Part shown: positions 17,518 through 26,918 of the stretch, in pieces
How the letters are laid out: each line of letters opens with the position of its first letter
How positions within the stretch are numbered: position 1 is the first letter of the stretch
DNA from: Azospirillum brasilense
GTDB taxonomy: Bacteria; Pseudomonadota; Alphaproteobacteria; Azospirillales; Azospirillaceae
Direction: 5' to 3'
DNA: 64,000 nucleotides
NCBI RefSeq assembly: GCF_005222205.1
Contig: NZ_CP032346.1
Span: 1,603,501-1,667,500, forward strand
Position numbers and translations under genes: made by a program
The notes under the pieces: model-generated
The model's input: the letters and a program-made list of their open reading frames with translations, nothing else
Database searches by the model: none
Told to the model about the DNA's origin: nothing

Positions 17518-18300
17518 TCAGACGGTGCGGTGCAGGGCGAAGCCGGACGCGCCGGGGGCTTCCAGTCCCGGGCGGAGTTCGAGGCTGGGGATCGCATAGT
17601 CACCGCCGTTCTGGCGGCGGAAGGGGATCGGCGGCGTCGTCTCCAGCGTCCGCATCCGCTCCCGCACTTGCTCCGCCGCCTGCGCGAAGCCGGTCTCGTC
17701 GAAGCGGTCCACCCGGTAGGCGACGAAGGGCGGCAGCACGTCGTAGCCGGGATAATGCAGGATGCCGTGGTTGATCGGGAACAGCAGGTCGTCGATCGGG
17801 CCGTTGATGCCGCGCGGCGCGTAATGCTCGGCCCAGCCGCCCGTCGTCACCACCAGCATGGCGCGCTTGCCGGCGAAGCGGCCCTCGCCGTAGCGGTCGC
17901 CCCAGCGGCGGTCGCTGTGCTCGCCGACGCCGTAGGCGAGGCCGTAGGCGTAGACGCGGTCGACCCAGCCCTTGAGGATCGCCGGCATGCTGAACCACCA
18001 GAGCGGGAATTGCAGGATCAGCGCGTCGGCCCACAGCAGCTTCTCCTGCTCGGCCTTCACGTCGTCGGTCAGCGCGTCGGCCGCGAAGGCGGCGCCGGAG
18101 GCGGCGGCCACCTTCAGGCGCTCGCCCTCGCCGAGGCTGGGGAAGTCGGCGTGGTCCACCGCCGCTTTCCAGTTCATGGCGTAGAGGTCGGAGACCCGCA
18201 CCGCGTGGCCCTGCGCCTCCAGTTCCGCGACGGCGGCATCGCGCAGGGCGGCGTTGAGGGAGCGGGGGTCGGGGTGGGCAAAGACAATCAGCACGTTCAT
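17518..18300 (-). CDS. NAD(P)H quinone oxidoreductase / flavodoxin-like reductase
   Basis: A 260-residue flavoprotein of the NQO1/MdaB-type flavodoxin fold. FAHPDPRSLNAAL near the N-terminus binds FMN or FAD phosphate; LILQFPLWWFSMPAILKGWVDRVYAYGLAY and VVTTGGWAEHYAPRGING are the isoalloxazine-contact segments. It likely reduces quinones by two electrons to avoid radicals. Divergent from the LysR gene with only 96 bases between, so probably regulated by it. The ATG at 18300 is preferred over an upstream in-frame GTG. Confidence 0.88.
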   Translation of the reverse strand: MNVLIVFAHPDPRSLNAALRDAAVAELEAQGHAVRVSDLYAMNWKAAVDHADFPSLGEGERLKVAAASGAAFAADALTDDVKAEQEKLLWADALILQFPLWWFSMPAILKGWVDRVYAYGLAYGVGEHSDRRWGDRYGEGRFAGKRAMLVVTTGGWAEHYAPRGINGPIDDLLFPINHGILHYPGYDVLPPFVAYRVDRFDETGFAQAAEQVRERMRTLETTPPIPFRRQNGGDYAIPSLELRPGLEAPGASGFALHRTV

Positions 18301-18315
18301 CACAGGCACCTGTTC

Positions 18316-18339
18316 GCTTGAAACGCTTGCGCCTCAAGC
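18316..18339. promoter_or_regulatory. LysR-type operator candidate
   Basis: GCTTGA (18316-18321) and TCAAGC (18334-18339) form a dyad with a 12-base spacer, including the T-N-A spacing usual for LysR-type boxes. It lies in the divergent gap between the quinone reductase and the LysR gene. Assignment to that regulator is inference. Confidence 0.45.
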
Positions 18340-18396
18340 TATGCGGGTGGAGATTAATCCGGTAGACAAGGTGAATGGTTAGAACTCTGCCGTAAA

Positions 18397-19326
18397 ATGG
18401 ATCAATCGAACGTCACGCTGGACCGCATGCGGACCTTCGTCCGCGTCGCCGAACGGGGAAGCCTGTCGGCGGTGGCGCGCGAGATGGGGATCGGGCAATC
18501 CAGCGTCACCCGCCACATCCGCGAGCTGGAGGAGGCGCTCGGCGTCGCCCTGTTCAGCCGCACCACGCGGCGCGTCACGCTGACCGCGGAGGGCGAGCGC
18601 TACTACGCCAACGCCGTCCAGATCCTGCGCCTCGTCGAACAGGCCGGCGACGAGGCGCGCGCCACCGGCCGCGCCTCGGCCGGGACGGTGCGCGTGTCCT
18701 GCACCGCGGCGCTCGGCGTCCGGCACATCAGCCGGCTGATCTTCGCCTTCCAGGACCGCCATCCGGAGATCGCCATTGATCTCGGCCTGACCGATGAGCG
18801 CATCGACCTTGTCCGCGACGGCGTCGACCTCGCCATCCGCCTCGGCCCGCTCACCGACAGCACGTTGAAGCGGCGGGCGCTCGGGTTGAGCCGGCGCGTC
18901 CTCGTCGGGTCGCCGGCCTGTCTGGCGCGGCACGGCCGGCCGGCGACGCCGGGCGACCTCGCGGGGTTCGACGGCGTCCGCATGTCGAACATCGCGGGCA
19001 GCGACCGGTTGACGCTTGAAGGGCCGGACGGCGCCCTGCACAGCGTTTCCCTGGGGGGACGCCTGCGGGTCGATCACGGGCTCGCCGCCCGCGAAGCCTA
19101 TCTCGCCGGCCGCGGCATCGGCCCGGCCCATGCCTGGCTGGTGGACGACCTGCTCGCCGACGGCCGCCTGGAGATTCTCCTGCCGGACCACGCGCCGCCC
19201 TCAGTGCCGCTCAACCTGCTGATCGTGCCGGAGCGGTCGGGCATCGCGCGGGTCCGGCTGCTGGTGGACTTCCTGGCCGAGGCCATCCTGGGCGTTCCGG
19301 GGATCGAACGGTCGCCCGGGGTCTGA
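18397..19326 (+). CDS. LysR-family transcriptional regulator
   Basis: A 309-residue regulator. The winged helix-turn-helix covers residues 7-66 (FVRVAERGSLSAVAREMGIG, SSVTRHIRELEEALGVALFS, TRRVTLTAEGERYY). The effector domain (about 95-295) is of the CrgA/DmlR kind: GTVRVSCTAALGVRHISRLI, DLVRDGVDLAIRLGPLTDST. Divergent from the quinone reductase and co-directional with an MDR oxidoreductase 86 bases downstream, so both redox genes are plausible targets. The effector is unknown. Confidence 0.93.
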   Translation: MDQSNVTLDRMRTFVRVAERGSLSAVAREMGIGQSSVTRHIRELEEALGVALFSRTTRRVTLTAEGERYYANAVQILRLVEQAGDEARATGRASAGTVRVSCTAALGVRHISRLIFAFQDRHPEIAIDLGLTDERIDLVRDGVDLAIRLGPLTDSTLKRRALGLSRRVLVGSPACLARHGRPATPGDLAGFDGVRMSNIAGSDRLTLEGPDGALHSVSLGGRLRVDHGLAAREAYLAGRGIGPAHAWLVDDLLADGRLEILLPDHAPPSVPLNLLIVPERSGIARVRLLVDFLAEAILGVPGIERSPGV

Positions 19327-19412
19327 CCGGCGCGAGGCGGCACGGCCGGGCGTCCACTTGATGCCGGTCGGCCGCGATCCACATGGCTCATCGCGAAACG
19401 ATGGAGGACCCC

Positions 19413-20363
19413 ATGCGCGCGATGGTCATCACACGGTTCGGCGGCCCGGATGTGTTCGAGCGCCGGGACATCGAGCGTCCGGAGGCCGGCCCCGGCGAGG
19501 TTCTGGTGCGCGTCGTCGCTTCCGGGACCAACCCGGTCGACGCCAAGATCCGGCAGGCCGGCGCCTGGGCGAACATCCCGTTTCCGGCGGTGCTGGGCTA
19601 TGACGTCTCCGGCGTCATCGAGGCGCTGGGGCCGGGAGTCACCGGCTTCGCGGTCGGCGACGCGGTGTTCTACACGCCGGAAATTTTCGGCAATCCCAAG
19701 GGTAGCTACGCCGAATACACCGTCGCGTCCGCCGCCATCGTCGCGCGCAAGCCGGAGACTCTCAGCCACATCGAGGCGGCCGGGATCCCGCTGGCGGGCG
19801 GCACCGCCTGGGAGGCGATCGTGCGGCGTCTGGCGGTGCGGCCGGGCGAGACGGTGCTGATCCACGGCGGCGCCGGCGGCGTCGGCTCCTTCGCCATCCA
19901 GTTCGCCAAGGCGGCGGGCGCCCGCGTGATCGCGACCGCCAGCGCGGCCAACCACGCGGCCCTGCGCGACCTCGGCGCTGACGTGGCGGTCGACTACCGC
20001 GCCGCCGACGCGGCGGAGCGGATCATCGGCGAGACAGCCGGGCACGGGGTCGACGCCGCCTTCGACACGGCGGGCGGCAACGTGCCGCTGAGCACCCAGG
20101 TCACCCGGCCCTTCGGCCGGATCGCCACGATTCTCGACCCGACCGGCGACCTGAGCGCCCTCTACACCAAGAACCAGACGCTGTTCGGCACCTTCCTGAC
20201 GCGCGAAGGCGCGCGGCTGCGCGAGATGGCGCCGCTGTTCGAGCGCGGGCAGGCCAAGGTCATCGTGGATTCCGTCCTGCCGCTCGAGGAGGTCGCCAAG
20301 GCGCACGAGCGGCTCGATTCGGGCCATGGCCGGGGCAAGGTGATCCTCCGCGTCGGGGAGTGA
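19413..20363 (+). CDS. Zinc-independent MDR oxidoreductase (quinone reductase-like)
   Basis: A 316-residue medium-chain reductase. The N-terminal GroES-like half has GTNPVDAKIRQAG and PAVLGYDVSGVIEALGPGV; the nucleotide-binding site is VLIHGGAGGVGSFAIQFAKA (about residues 148-167). Zinc-ligand cysteines are absent, placing it with NADPH quinone or enoyl reductases. GGAGGA stands directly upstream of the ATG at 19413; the ATG at 19383 lacks a site. Probably in the regulon of the preceding LysR gene. Confidence 0.92.
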   Translation: MRAMVITRFGGPDVFERRDIERPEAGPGEVLVRVVASGTNPVDAKIRQAGAWANIPFPAVLGYDVSGVIEALGPGVTGFAVGDAVFYTPEIFGNPKGSYAEYTVASAAIVARKPETLSHIEAAGIPLAGGTAWEAIVRRLAVRPGETVLIHGGAGGVGSFAIQFAKAAGARVIATASAANHAALRDLGADVAVDYRAADAAERIIGETAGHGVDAAFDTAGGNVPLSTQVTRPFGRIATILDPTGDLSALYTKNQTLFGTFLTREGARLREMAPLFERGQAKVIVDSVLPLEEVAKAHERLDSGHGRGKVILRVGE

Positions 20364-20387
20364 TCGGCCCCGGCCTCGGGGCGCCCA

Positions 20388-21032
20388 TCAGCAGCGCGAC
20401 GGTTCGCCGGCTATCGGCGGCGCCGGCACGCAAGGGCCGTCCTCCACGCTCCGGGACACCGCGGGCTTCGCCATGCCCCCGGTGAGCAGCTCGTCGAGGC
20501 CGACCCCTTTGGCCATGGCGATGCCCGGCGCCATCATCAGCGGCGCCCAGATGACCGCGGACGCCAGATTGGCGACCTGGAATCGGTGGTGGGGCATCGC
20601 CATCATCCCGGCGGTGAGCGGAACGACCGGGCGCAGCGGACCCAGGAAGCGCGCCAGGAAGACGCTCTTGCCGCCATGGCGCAGGAAGAAGCGGTTGCTC
20701 CGTTCCAGGAACTCCGGCCGCCGGCGGAACGGCCAGACATGCGGCACATGATGGCCGAACAGCCGGCCGAGCCAATAGGAGAAGGCGTCGCCCAGGATGG
20801 CGCCCAGCGCGATGGCGGCGTAGGCCTGCCAGAAGCCGAGGACGCCGGTGGCGACCAGCGCGCCCCCCGCGGTGAGCAGAACGACGCCCGGCACGACCAG
20901 CCCGACGAAGGCCAGCGACTCCGCGAAGGCGCACAGGAACAGGATCGCCTCCGCCCAGGACGCGTTCGCCTCGATGAAGGCGCCCCAACGCGCCACGCCG
21001 TCGCTGAGCATGGTCCGGGTCGCGTCGTTCAT
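20388..21032 (-). CDS. DedA-family membrane protein
   Basis: A 214-residue integral membrane protein of the DedA/VTT (SNARE-associated) family, implicated in lipid flipping and envelope homeostasis. LGAILGDAFSYWLGRLFG and the FLARFLGPLRPVVPLTAGMM motif (F-x-R-x-x-P-x-R type, here RFLGPLRP) are the family's conserved re-entrant segments. The last 40 residues are hydrophilic. It is convergent with the MDR gene. Confidence 0.92.
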   Translation of the reverse strand: MNDATRTMLSDGVARWGAFIEANASWAEAILFLCAFAESLAFVGLVVPGVVLLTAGGALVATGVLGFWQAYAAIALGAILGDAFSYWLGRLFGHHVPHVWPFRRRPEFLERSNRFFLRHGGKSVFLARFLGPLRPVVPLTAGMMAMPHHRFQVANLASAVIWAPLMMAPGIAMAKGVGLDELLTGGMAKPAVSRSVEDGPCVPAPPIAGEPSRC

Positions 21033-21094
21033 GGAAGCTCCTCTTCGAAATCCTGGTTCATGCGTGGACCGGCCGCGGCGTCACCGGTCCGCCC

Positions 21095-23410
21095 TCAGGG
21101 GCCGCATTTGGAATAGCCGCAATTCAGGCAGCTGTCGCAGCCTTCCTGCCGGATCAGGCCGGGCTGGCCGCATTTCGGGCATTGCTGGAGGCCGGCCGTC
21201 TCCGTCCCGCCGGGTGGGGTCCCGCCGGCTGGGGGCGCCGCCAGCGTCCCCCCGGCCGTCCCGCCCTCGGGCAGCAGGTCGATGGCCTTGAGGTGCCGTT
21301 CGATCACGTCCCCGATGGCGGCCAGCAGGGAGGGGACGTAGCGGCCCTGCATCCAGGCGCCGCCGCGCGGATCGAAGACCGCCTTCAACTCCTCCACCAC
21401 GAAGCCGACCTCGCCGCCGCGGCGGAACACCGCGGAGATCATCCGCGTCAGCGCCACCGTCCAGGCGTAATGCTCCATGTTCTTGGAGTTGATGAAGACC
21501 TCGAACGGCCGGCGCCGCCCGTTCTCCACGATGTCGTTGATCGTGATGTACATGGCGTGGTCGCTGTCCGGCCAACGCACCTTGTAGGTTTCCCCCGGCA
21601 GGGTCTCCGGACGGTCGGGCGGCTTGGACGACGCCATGGCCGCCGGGGCTGGGCCGGGAAGGTGAGCCGGGGCCTGCGTCGGGGCCTGGGTTGAAGACGG
21701 GGCCGCGCCCTCCTCCTTCTTCACCGACAGGACGGAACCGGTGACCGCGTTCGGGCGGTAGGTGGTGCAACCCTTGCAGCCGAGTTCGTAGGCCTGCCAA
21801 TAGACGTCCTTGAAGGCGTCGAAGGGCAGATCCTCCGGGCAGTTGATCGTCTTGGAGATGGAGCTGTCCACATGGCGCTGGGCCGCCGCCTGCATCACCA
21901 CATGTTCCGCCGGGGTCAGCGACTGCGCGTCCACGAAGTAATCGGGCAGGGGGGCATCGCTTCCGAAGCGTGCGCGGAACAGGCGGTGGGCGTGGTCGCT
22001 GACCTCCTCCGTCCGGCGGGTGCCATCGGGCATCAGGACGGTGCGCTCGTAGCTGTAGGAGAAGACCGGCTCAATCCCCGACGACACGTTGTCGGCGAAC
22101 AGCGAGATCGTGCCGGTCGGCGCAATGGAGGTGAGGAGCGCGTTGCGGATGCCGTGCTCCGCGATCAGGGCGCGCACGTCCTCGTCCAGCCCGCGCACCA
22201 TCGGGGCGTCCAGATAGGCGTCGCGGTCGTAGAGCGGGAAGGCGCCCTTCTCCGCGGCCAGCCGGGCGGAGGCGCGATAGGCCTCGTTGCGGATCGTCCT
22301 CAGCCAGGAGTCGGTCAGCGCCACCGCCGTTTCGCCGCCATAACGGGCGCGGCAGAGGATCAGCGCGTCGGCCAGCCCGGTGACGCCCAGCCCGATGCGC
22401 CGCTTGGCGTGGGCCTCCTGCGCCTGCGGCTCCAGCGGGAAGCGCGAGGCGTCCACCACATTGTCCATCATCCGCACGGCGAGCGCCGTCAGCTCCTTCA
22501 GCCGGTCGGTGTCGAGCCGGGCCGTCTCCTCGAACGGGTCGATCACCAGGGCGGCGAGGTTGATCGAGCCGAGCAGGCAGGCGCCGTAGGGGGGCAGCGG
22601 TTGCTCCCCGCAGGGATTGGTGGCGGAGATGGATTCGCAATAGCTCAGGTTGTTCTGGCCGTTCACCCGGTCGATGAAGATGACGCCCGGCTCCGCATAG
22701 GCGTAGGTGGCCTGCATGATGCGGTCCCACAGGCCGCGGGCCCGCACCTCGCGGTGGACCTGCCCGTCGAAGACCAGCGGCCAGGGACGGTCCTCGCGAA
22801 CGGCGTCCATGAAGGCGTCGGTGACCAGGACCGACAGGTTGAACATGCGCAGCCGGCCGGGCTCGCGCTTGGCGTCGATGAAGTCCTCGATGTCGGGATG
22901 GTCGCAGCGCAGGGTCGCCATCATCGCGCCGCGCCGTGCGCCCGCCGACATGATGGTGCGGCACATGCTGTCCCACACGTCCATGAAGGACAGCGGGCCG
23001 GAGGCGTCGGCGCCGACGCCCTTCACGAAGGCGCCCTTGGGCCGCAGGGTGGAGAAGTCGTAGCCGATGCCGCCGCCCTGCTGCATGGTCAGAGCCGCCT
23101 CGCGCAGATGGGCGAAGATGGCGCCGAGGTCGTCCTCGATCCGCCCCATGACGAAGCAGTTGAACAGCGTCACCGCCCGCCCGGTGCCGGCCCCGGCCAG
23201 GATGCGCCCGGCGGGCAGGAACTCGAAACGGGACAGCGCCCGTTCGAAGCGTGGCGCCCAGACCGCCGGATCGGCCTCCGGCGCGGCGAGCGCCGTGGCG
23301 ACGCGGCGCCAGGTGTCGGCGACGGTCTGGTCGATGGGGTCGCCCGCAGCGGACTTGAAGCGGTACTTCATGTCCCAGATCCGCTGGGAAATGGCGGCGA
23401 TCCCCGTCAT
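21095..23410 (-). CDS. nrdJ: Adenosylcobalamin-dependent (class II) ribonucleotide reductase
   Basis: A 771-residue class II reductase that makes deoxynucleotides without oxygen dependence. Visible signatures are the substrate-site cysteine in TLFNCFVMGRIED, GGIGYDFSTLRPKG, the N-x-C-x-E active-site motif in SATNPCGEQPLPPYGACLLG, TSIAPTGTISLFADNVSSG and CKGCTTYRPNA. A disordered Pro/Ala linker (about 560-600) leads to a C-terminal domain and a zinc-ribbon-like tail CPKCG...CDSC..CGYSKCG. The start at 23410 has GGGAGGACGC directly upstream. No cobalamin riboswitch is evident upstream. Confidence 0.96.
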   Translation of the reverse strand: MTGIAAISQRIWDMKYRFKSAAGDPIDQTVADTWRRVATALAAPEADPAVWAPRFERALSRFEFLPAGRILAGAGTGRAVTLFNCFVMGRIEDDLGAIFAHLREAALTMQQGGGIGYDFSTLRPKGAFVKGVGADASGPLSFMDVWDSMCRTIMSAGARRGAMMATLRCDHPDIEDFIDAKREPGRLRMFNLSVLVTDAFMDAVREDRPWPLVFDGQVHREVRARGLWDRIMQATYAYAEPGVIFIDRVNGQNNLSYCESISATNPCGEQPLPPYGACLLGSINLAALVIDPFEETARLDTDRLKELTALAVRMMDNVVDASRFPLEPQAQEAHAKRRIGLGVTGLADALILCRARYGGETAVALTDSWLRTIRNEAYRASARLAAEKGAFPLYDRDAYLDAPMVRGLDEDVRALIAEHGIRNALLTSIAPTGTISLFADNVSSGIEPVFSYSYERTVLMPDGTRRTEEVSDHAHRLFRARFGSDAPLPDYFVDAQSLTPAEHVVMQAAAQRHVDSSISKTINCPEDLPFDAFKDVYWQAYELGCKGCTTYRPNAVTGSVLSVKKEEGAAPSSTQAPTQAPAHLPGPAPAAMASSKPPDRPETLPGETYKVRWPDSDHAMYITINDIVENGRRRPFEVFINSKNMEHYAWTVALTRMISAVFRRGGEVGFVVEELKAVFDPRGGAWMQGRYVPSLLAAIGDVIERHLKAIDLLPEGGTAGGTLAAPPAGGTPPGGTETAGLQQCPKCGQPGLIRQEGCDSCLNCGYSKCGP

Positions 23411-23540
23411 GCGTCCTCCCTTCGCGCGGCCGGCCGGTCCATGGCGCCGGCCCGCCGACAGCCATGTCCGAAGAGTAGGTGCCGCCCTTCCGGGGGTCAA
23501 CCGTGGGGGAGGGCCAGACGTTCCTCTTGCGTTCCGTCGG

Positions 23541-24524
23541 TCAATTGCTGATGCGGTCCCGCTGGTCCGGCATGGCCTTGAGCGTCGCCAGGATCCGCCC
23601 GGTGTCGGCGCCGGACCCGCACAGGCCGAGGGCGGTCTCGCCGAAGTCCACGAGGTTGTGGCGGCGCGGGGCGGGCGCCCGCTCCAGCGGCACCAGCCAC
23701 GCCGCGTGCCCGCGCGCCGTCAGGGCGTCGTAATAGCCGCGCTGGGTGTCGAACGGGATGTTGGTCTCGCGCGGGTCGCCGATGACGAAGACGCGGCGTT
23801 TGGGAGCGCGCGGGATGCGGTCGAGCGAGTCGGCGGGGTCGAACCAGCCCTGCGGACGCGCCAGCACCCTCTGGAGTCCGCGCGCCTCCAGATAGGCCCG
23901 GTAGGCCGGCGCGCCGGAGGAGATGACCGCGCAGCGCAGATCGTTGCGGCGGGCGAGGAACTCGGCGGTCAGCGTGCCGCCGGCGCTGTGCCCACCCAAC
24001 GCCCAGTCCGTCACCCCGTAGCGGGCCTTCAGCGTGTCGAGCAGGACGTTCATCAGCGCCGCCTCGCGCGGCGTGTGGCGCGTCGTCCAGAAGCGGCCGG
24101 AGCTGCCATAGGCGCCGGGCCGGGCGAGGAACAGGAAGGGAATGCCGAACCGCTCCGCCAGCGCCCGCTCCTGGTCGATCATGGCGGCGACGCCCAGCCC
24201 CTCCTGATGACCGACGGAGGTCGGCTTGGACCCCATGATGTCGCCGTGCATCCAGGCCGCGGCGATGGGGTTGGGGCCGGGGGCGGGGCGCAGGCCCGCC
24301 GCGTAGTAGCGCAGGCACTCCCCGCGCCCGTCCACCTCGACCCAGGCGGCGGTTTCCTGCGCCTCCAGCGTGGCGCAGGCCTCGCGGGTGATGGTGACGC
24401 CCTCGGCCACCACCGTGTTGGAGAAGCGCTCCGCGCTCGGCTGCGACTGGGCTTGCGCGTCCGTCGCCATCGGCATCGCCAGGACAAGACCGGCGAGAAT
24501 GGCGATGGCGCCGCCGCAGCGCAT
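23541..24524 (-). CDS. Secreted alpha/beta-hydrolase
   Basis: A 327-residue protein with a signal peptide (about 1-25, AIAILAGLVLAMPMATDAQAQ). The nucleophile elbow is WALGGHSAGGTL (Ser near residue 177), and an oxyanion-region FLFLARPGAYGSSG lies upstream; a late RRHNLVDFG may hold the catalytic His. The substrate is unknown; esterase or peptidase S9-like activity is possible. Its ATG overlaps the TGA of plsC by one base (TGATG), so the two are translationally coupled. Confidence 0.78.
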   Translation of the reverse strand: MRCGGAIAILAGLVLAMPMATDAQAQSQPSAERFSNTVVAEGVTITREACATLEAQETAAWVEVDGRGECLRYYAAGLRPAPGPNPIAAAWMHGDIMGSKPTSVGHQEGLGVAAMIDQERALAERFGIPFLFLARPGAYGSSGRFWTTRHTPREAALMNVLLDTLKARYGVTDWALGGHSAGGTLTAEFLARRNDLRCAVISSGAPAYRAYLEARGLQRVLARPQGWFDPADSLDRIPRAPKRRVFVIGDPRETNIPFDTQRGYYDALTARGHAAWLVPLERAPAPRRHNLVDFGETALGLCGSGADTGRILATLKAMPDQRDRISN

Positions 24525-25306
24525 CAGGAGGCGGTTTCCGTGACCGGGGCGGCGACCGCGTCCGTCGTCTTGGGCCGCACGGTGGCCGGGCCGCCCGCGG
24601 CGACGACCAGCCGGTCGGTGGCCGCCTCCAGCCGCTCCTCCAGCTCCTTCATGGCCTTGGCGCGGCCGAGGCCCGGCGGGATGGCGGGCAGGAACTCCAC
24701 GATGATGGTGCCGGGCCGCTTGATGAAGCTATTGCGCGCCCAGTAGAGGCCGGCGTTCAGCGCCATCGGCACGATGGGGATGCCGAGGTTGTCGTAGAGC
24801 ACGCCGACGCCGATCCGGTAGGGGCGGTAGGCGCCGACGGCGACCCGCGTGCCCTGCGGGAAGATCACGATGGGCCGCCCCTCGTCCCGCACCGGGCGGG
24901 CGTTGCGGACCATCGAGGCGACGGCGCGGCCCTTGGCCCCGCGGTCCACGGCGATCATCTTGGCCTTGGCGGCGTACCAGCCCCAGATGGGAATCCACAG
25001 AAGCTCCCGCTTCAGGATGATCGCCGGGTCGTTGACGAGGAAGTGCAGCTTCATCGTCTCCCAGGCCGACTGGTGCTTGGCGGCCAGCAGGAAGGACCCG
25101 CTCTGGGGAACATGCTCGCGCCCGCGCACCTCGTAGCGGATGCCGGCGAGCGTGCGCTCCAGCCACGAGACGGTGCTGAAATACCACATGACGACGCGGA
25201 TCATGCCCCGCCGCGGCAGCAGCAGCATCCACAGAAGGCCGACGCAGACGACCGCCGTCCACACATAGAAGGCGACGTTGAAGGCAAGCGAGCGCAGGAA
25301 GATCAT
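24524..25306 (-). CDS. plsC: 1-acyl-glycerol-3-phosphate acyltransferase (PlsC-like)
   Basis: A 260-residue acyltransferase of phospholipid synthesis with an N-terminal membrane segment (residues 5-31). The catalytic block is KHQSAWET, i.e. H-x4-E in place of the usual H-x4-D. The other blocks, IVIFPQGTRVAVG and GIPIVPMALNAGLYW, are intact. It lies 13 bases after ydcF in the ftsE-ftsX-ydcF-plsC-hydrolase run, an arrangement common in related alphaproteobacteria. Confidence 0.92.
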   Translation of the reverse strand: MIFLRSLAFNVAFYVWTAVVCVGLLWMLLLPRRGMIRVVMWYFSTVSWLERTLAGIRYEVRGREHVPQSGSFLLAAKHQSAWETMKLHFLVNDPAIILKRELLWIPIWGWYAAKAKMIAVDRGAKGRAVASMVRNARPVRDEGRPIVIFPQGTRVAVGAYRPYRIGVGVLYDNLGIPIVPMALNAGLYWARNSFIKRPGTIIVEFLPAIPPGLGRAKAMKELEERLEAATDRLVVAAGGPATVRPKTTDAVAAPVTETAS

Positions 25307-25319
25307 GGCCGGGAACTTG

Positions 25320-25958
25320 TCAGGATTCGATCAGCTTCTCAAGCGTGTAGCGAAGCCGCGTCACAATGTACTTGTTGTATTCGGTCATCAGCAGATTCGC
25401 CGTGCCGGGCCACAGCCACCAGTCGTTGAGATGCACGTTGGGGGAGGCGACGGGGTGGGGCACCACCTCGACCTCCGGGATCACCATGCGGAACTCCAGC
25501 AGGCTGCGCATCATGTGGTAATTGGCGGTGACCAGCCGCATCGAGCCGTAGCCCTGGGCGCGCAGCCAGTCGGCCGTCTCGTAGGCGTTGCCGATCGTGC
25601 TGTCCGCCGAATAGCCGAGCGTGATGCAGCATTCCATCTCGCCGGGGAACTGGCGGGAGCGCTTCAGAAGCTCCTGCACCTCCAGCCCCTCGTAGACGCC
25701 GGACACGAACAGCCGGTGCGCCCGCCCGTCGGCCAGCAGTTCCAGCCCGGTGCTCAGCCGGCCGCTGCCGCCGGTCAGCACGACGATGGCGTCGGTGTTG
25801 CGGGTCGCCTCGGCGCTGCCGGGCGGCGGCGGGGTGCGGGGGATCGACGCGGCGAACCAGAACAGCCCGCCGACCCACACCAGCCCGCCCAGCATCGCCA
25901 GCAGCAGCAGCCGTCGGAAAGCCCGCAGGACCCGCGAGCGCCGCGAGGGAAGCGCCAT
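25320..25958 (-). CDS. YdcF/SanA-type DUF218 membrane protein
   Basis: A 212-residue protein with one N-terminal membrane segment (about 17-37) and a DUF218 domain facing the periplasm: DAIVVLTGGSGRLSTGLELL, HRLFVSGVYEGLE, STIGNAYETADWLRAQGYGS and VTANYHMMRSLLEF. Relatives (ElyC, SanA) affect envelope integrity and polysaccharide carriers. It stands between ftsX and plsC on one transcript. Confidence 0.87.
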   Translation of the reverse strand: MALPSRRSRVLRAFRRLLLLAMLGGLVWVGGLFWFAASIPRTPPPPGSAEATRNTDAIVVLTGGSGRLSTGLELLADGRAHRLFVSGVYEGLEVQELLKRSRQFPGEMECCITLGYSADSTIGNAYETADWLRAQGYGSMRLVTANYHMMRSLLEFRMVIPEVEVVPHPVASPNVHLNDWWLWPGTANLLMTEYNKYIVTRLRYTLEKLIES

Positions 25959-25993
25959 CCTTCAGCCTCCGGACGGGTGGGGCGGAAGCGCGG

Positions 25994-26896
25994 TCACGGC
26001 ATCGACTCCAGCGTGCGCAGCACCGTCCAGCGCGCGGTCAGCGCGGCCAGCAGGCAGGCGGCCAGCGGCACGGCGGCCAGCGCGGCGACGGCCCACCAGG
26101 GCGAGGTGGCGAGGTCGGGCAGCAGGCTGGCGTGAAGCCCGGCAGCGGCGTGGCCGATCCCGGCCAGCGTGCCGGCGGCCAGCAGCAGCCCGGTCATGCC
26201 GCCGCGCAGGGTCAGGCCGATGACGTGCGATTCGAACTGCCGCGCCACATAGCGGTCGGTGGCGCCCATCAGGTGCAGCAGCTCCACCACATGGCGGTGG
26301 ATGGCGAGGCCGGAGCGCACGGCGAAGACCACCGCCATCACGCCCGCCCCGCCGATCAGCGCCACGATGCCCAGCGCCGCCAGATGCATCGCCCCGGCGA
26401 AGCGGCGCAGGTCGGCCAGCCACACCGCGTGGTCGTCCAGCGTGGCGCCGGGGGCGGCGGAGGTCAGGCGCGCCGACAGCGCCGCCGTGTCCACCGGCCC
26501 GCTGGTCATCACATCGATCAGCCGCGGCATCGGCAGCAGCGGATCGGCGGCCTCCTTGCCCAGCCACGGCTCCAGAAGCCGGCCGACGTCGCCACTGGAC
26601 AGGACGTTGGCGGTCGCGATGCCGGGGGTGGCGCGCAGGACGGTCAGCGCGGCCTCCGTCCGCTCCTCCAGCGGGGGAGCGTGGGCGCTGTCGGGCAAGG
26701 GCATGATCTGCACCGTCAACCCGCCGGCCAAGCCGCTGTCCCAGCGCCGGGTCATGTCGGAGACGAGCAGCGCCCCGGCCAGCGCCAGCGCCGCCAGATA
26801 GACCATCAGCGCGGTCAGCCACATCAGGAAGCGCGAGGTCGGGTCCTTGGCCAGCGGCAAGTCGGAGTTGCGGCGGGTCAGCGGCGGCAGGGCCAT
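25994..26896 (-). CDS. ftsX: Cell-division ABC transporter permease FtsX
   Basis: A 300-residue FtsX, which with FtsE couples the divisome to peptidoglycan hydrolases. Four membrane segments are at about 25-45, 170-195, 222-243 and 265-288. The large periplasmic loop between the first two is followed by HRHVVELLHLMGATDRYVARQFESH, the cytoplasmic coupling region. It is 22 bases downstream of ftsE. Confidence 0.9.
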   Translation of the reverse strand: MALPPLTRRNSDLPLAKDPTSRFLMWLTALMVYLAALALAGALLVSDMTRRWDSGLAGGLTVQIMPLPDSAHAPPLEERTEAALTVLRATPGIATANVLSSGDVGRLLEPWLGKEAADPLLPMPRLIDVMTSGPVDTAALSARLTSAAPGATLDDHAVWLADLRRFAGAMHLAALGIVALIGGAGVMAVVFAVRSGLAIHRHVVELLHLMGATDRYVARQFESHVIGLTLRGGMTGLLLAAGTLAGIGHAAAGLHASLLPDLATSPWWAVAALAAVPLAACLLAALTARWTVLRTLESMP

Positions 26897-26918
26897 GGCG
26901 TGTCTCCTTCCCTCCGCG

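Noticed and set aside
23411..23540. Possible cobalamin riboswitch before the B12-dependent reductase
   Set aside because: The 130-base leader has no recognisable B12 box or the expected set of helices.
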